Assembly: GCA_947258405.1 (NCBI GenBank)
Contig: CAMYIE010000002.1
Location: 124,001-188,000 of the forward strand
Reading direction: 5' to 3'
From: an uncultured Eudoraea sp.
Lineage (GTDB): Bacteria > Bacteroidota > Bacteroidia > Flavobacteriales > Flavobacteriaceae
DNA length: 64,000 nucleotides
Shown here piece after piece: positions 63,223 through 64,000 of this stretch. Both the position numbers and the translations under genes were made by a program. The number at the start of each line of letters is the position of its first letter. Position 1 is the first letter of the stretch. The notes below the pieces were generated by a model. That model searched no databases, was not told where the DNA came from, and saw only the letters and a list, made by a program, of their open reading frames with translations.

Positions 63223-64000
63223 TTTACAACTTCCTTTTCACTAATCAATTCATCGGCCATAAGCAAAACACTAAGCAAGGCTGTTCTTTCCAGTAATTGA
63301 TCGGTGAGGATATGTTCGTGTAGCGCGTGTGCACCATCTCCCGTGGTGCCCAGTCCATCTAGTGTTGCGGTATATAAACTGGTTGTGTTTCCATCGGAAC
63401 CACCACCGGCAGATGCCTCATCGAGCTCCATACCTAAAAGTCCGGCTTGTTCTTGTGCGGCTTTCCATAGTGCCCTGTTCCTGGCTGTTCGTTCCATCGG
63501 TGGCCTCCCTATTCCACCTTCGATCAGAACCTGTACTTCAGGAGCACTGGGTTTCAGTCCCAGAATCTGTTTTGTAATCCGCTTACCGTCTGCTTCAGAA
63601 GCTACGCGCACATCTATCACCGCGCTGCTCTGTGGTGCTACAACATTGGGTGATACACCACCTTGTATCATCCCTACATTGACCGTAATTCCCCTTACGG
63701 GATCATTCATGGCATAGAGTTGTTGTACAATCCTGGAGAGTTCTACAATGGCATTTATTCCACTATCAGGGTCGAGTCCGGCATGTGCGGCCTTACCCAC
63801 AACGGTTATTGTGAATCTGCCTATCCCCTTACGCGCTGTTTTTAGTTTGCCTTTCGGCCCCAAAGGAGGTTCCAGAACATAAGCCCTGTTTGATATTCGA
63901 GCTAATCTTTCGATCATATGATGAGATTCAGCGCTCCCTATTTCCTCATCGGAGTTGATCAGCAATATTGGGGTGAGGGGTAGATTAAATTGTAATTGGT
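63219..64000 (-). CDS. M20 family metallopeptidase (CPG2-like), partial
   Basis: About 260 C-terminal residues are seen; the frame is open to the window edge, so the start lies beyond base 64000. The catalytic Glu is in NSDEEIGS; dimerisation-domain motifs are GKAAHAGLDPDSGINAIVEL (about 20 residues) and VRGITVNVGMIQGG; a late metal ligand is in AGGGSDGN and HALHEHI. This resembles glutamate carboxypeptidase CPG2 and related N-acyl-amino-acid hydrolases. It is cotranscribed with the DUF1611-like gene. Confidence 0.88.
   Translation of the reverse strand, partial: QLQFNLPLTPILLINSDEEIGSAESHHMIERLARISNRAYVLEPPLGPKGKLKTARKGIGRFTITVVGKAAHAGLDPDSGINAIVELSRIVQQLYAMNDPVRGITVNVGMIQGGVSPNVVAPQSSAVIDVRVASEADGKRITKQILGLKPSAPEVQVLIEGGIGRPPMERTARNRALWKAAQEQAGLLGMELDEASAGGGSDGNTTSLYTATLDGLGTTGDGAHALHEHILTDQLLERTALLSVLLMADELISEKEVVK

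Noticed and set aside
1-64000. CRISPR arrays, insertion sequences, rRNA, integrated elements
   Set aside because: No regularly spaced repeats, no transposase or integrase frames, and no rRNA sequence were seen; the single tRNA has no neighbouring integrase or obvious repeat of its 3' end.

Overview
This window reads as ordinary chromosome of a member of the Bacteroidota, most likely a marine Flavobacteriaceae. The evidence is a gliding/type IX secretion lipoprotein (GldJ) next to PorV, a PafA-type phosphatase, a fused hypoxanthine phosphoribosyltransferase-adenylate kinase, a DUF5723 outer-membrane protein, and many upstream regions carrying the Bacteroidota -7 promoter element TAnnTTTG. I see no insertion sequence, prophage, CRISPR array, rRNA or plasmid function. 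Genes are tightly packed, with many convergent pairs overlapping by 4 to 9 bases. One tRNA (Val, GAC) is present.

Layout. 0-4 kb: the end of a secreted protein and a very large FG-GAP/UnbV lipoprotein. 4-13 kb: rRNA methyltransferase RlmB, a rhomboid protease, the replication ATPase RarA, three envelope/secreted proteins, and a radC / deacetylase-like / HAD-phosphatase operon. 13-24.6 kb: peptidoglycan recycling (mpl), cupin-SDR pair, obgE, hpt-adk, purK-purE, an M3 peptidase, a rhodanese, an ECF sigma factor with a tiny zinc-type anti-sigma, and a UbiA-like membrane protein. 24.7-38 kb: glycine decarboxylase, a KAS III / methyltransferase / glycosyltransferase cluster, PafA phosphatase, an Mla-type lipid ABC transporter, DUF389, manC, SprT, an SDR and an M28 peptidase. 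39-47 kb: pyruvate dehydrogenase E2 and E1-alpha, cytidine deaminase, porV, gldJ, murF. In relatives porU usually lies between porV and gldJ; here only a 452-base gap remains.

48-60 kb is the most interesting part. It gathers a small heat-shock protein, a YtxH/holin-like/DUF6327 envelope triad, acetate kinase and phosphotransacetylase, three tandem-domain universal stress proteins, a DUF2267 protein, and a WG-repeat / FMN-binding / GNAT-YoaP operon. Five intergenic regions here each carry a 12-base dyad TGAY-N4-RTCA, the half-site and spacing pattern of FNR/CRP-family regulators. In every case its centre lies 29.5 bases upstream of a TAnnTTTG-like -7 element, which would place the regulator at about -41.5. 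I infer a compact low-oxygen or energy-stress regulon driven by a CRP/FNR-type regulator encoded outside the window, coupling ATP formation from acetyl-CoA (Pta-AckA) to stress proteins and envelope-associated small proteins.

60-64 kb holds an SPFH/stomatin protein, a DUF998 membrane protein, a SRPBCC-like protein, a P-loop NTPase resembling DUF1611, and an M20 metallopeptidase that runs off the end of the window.
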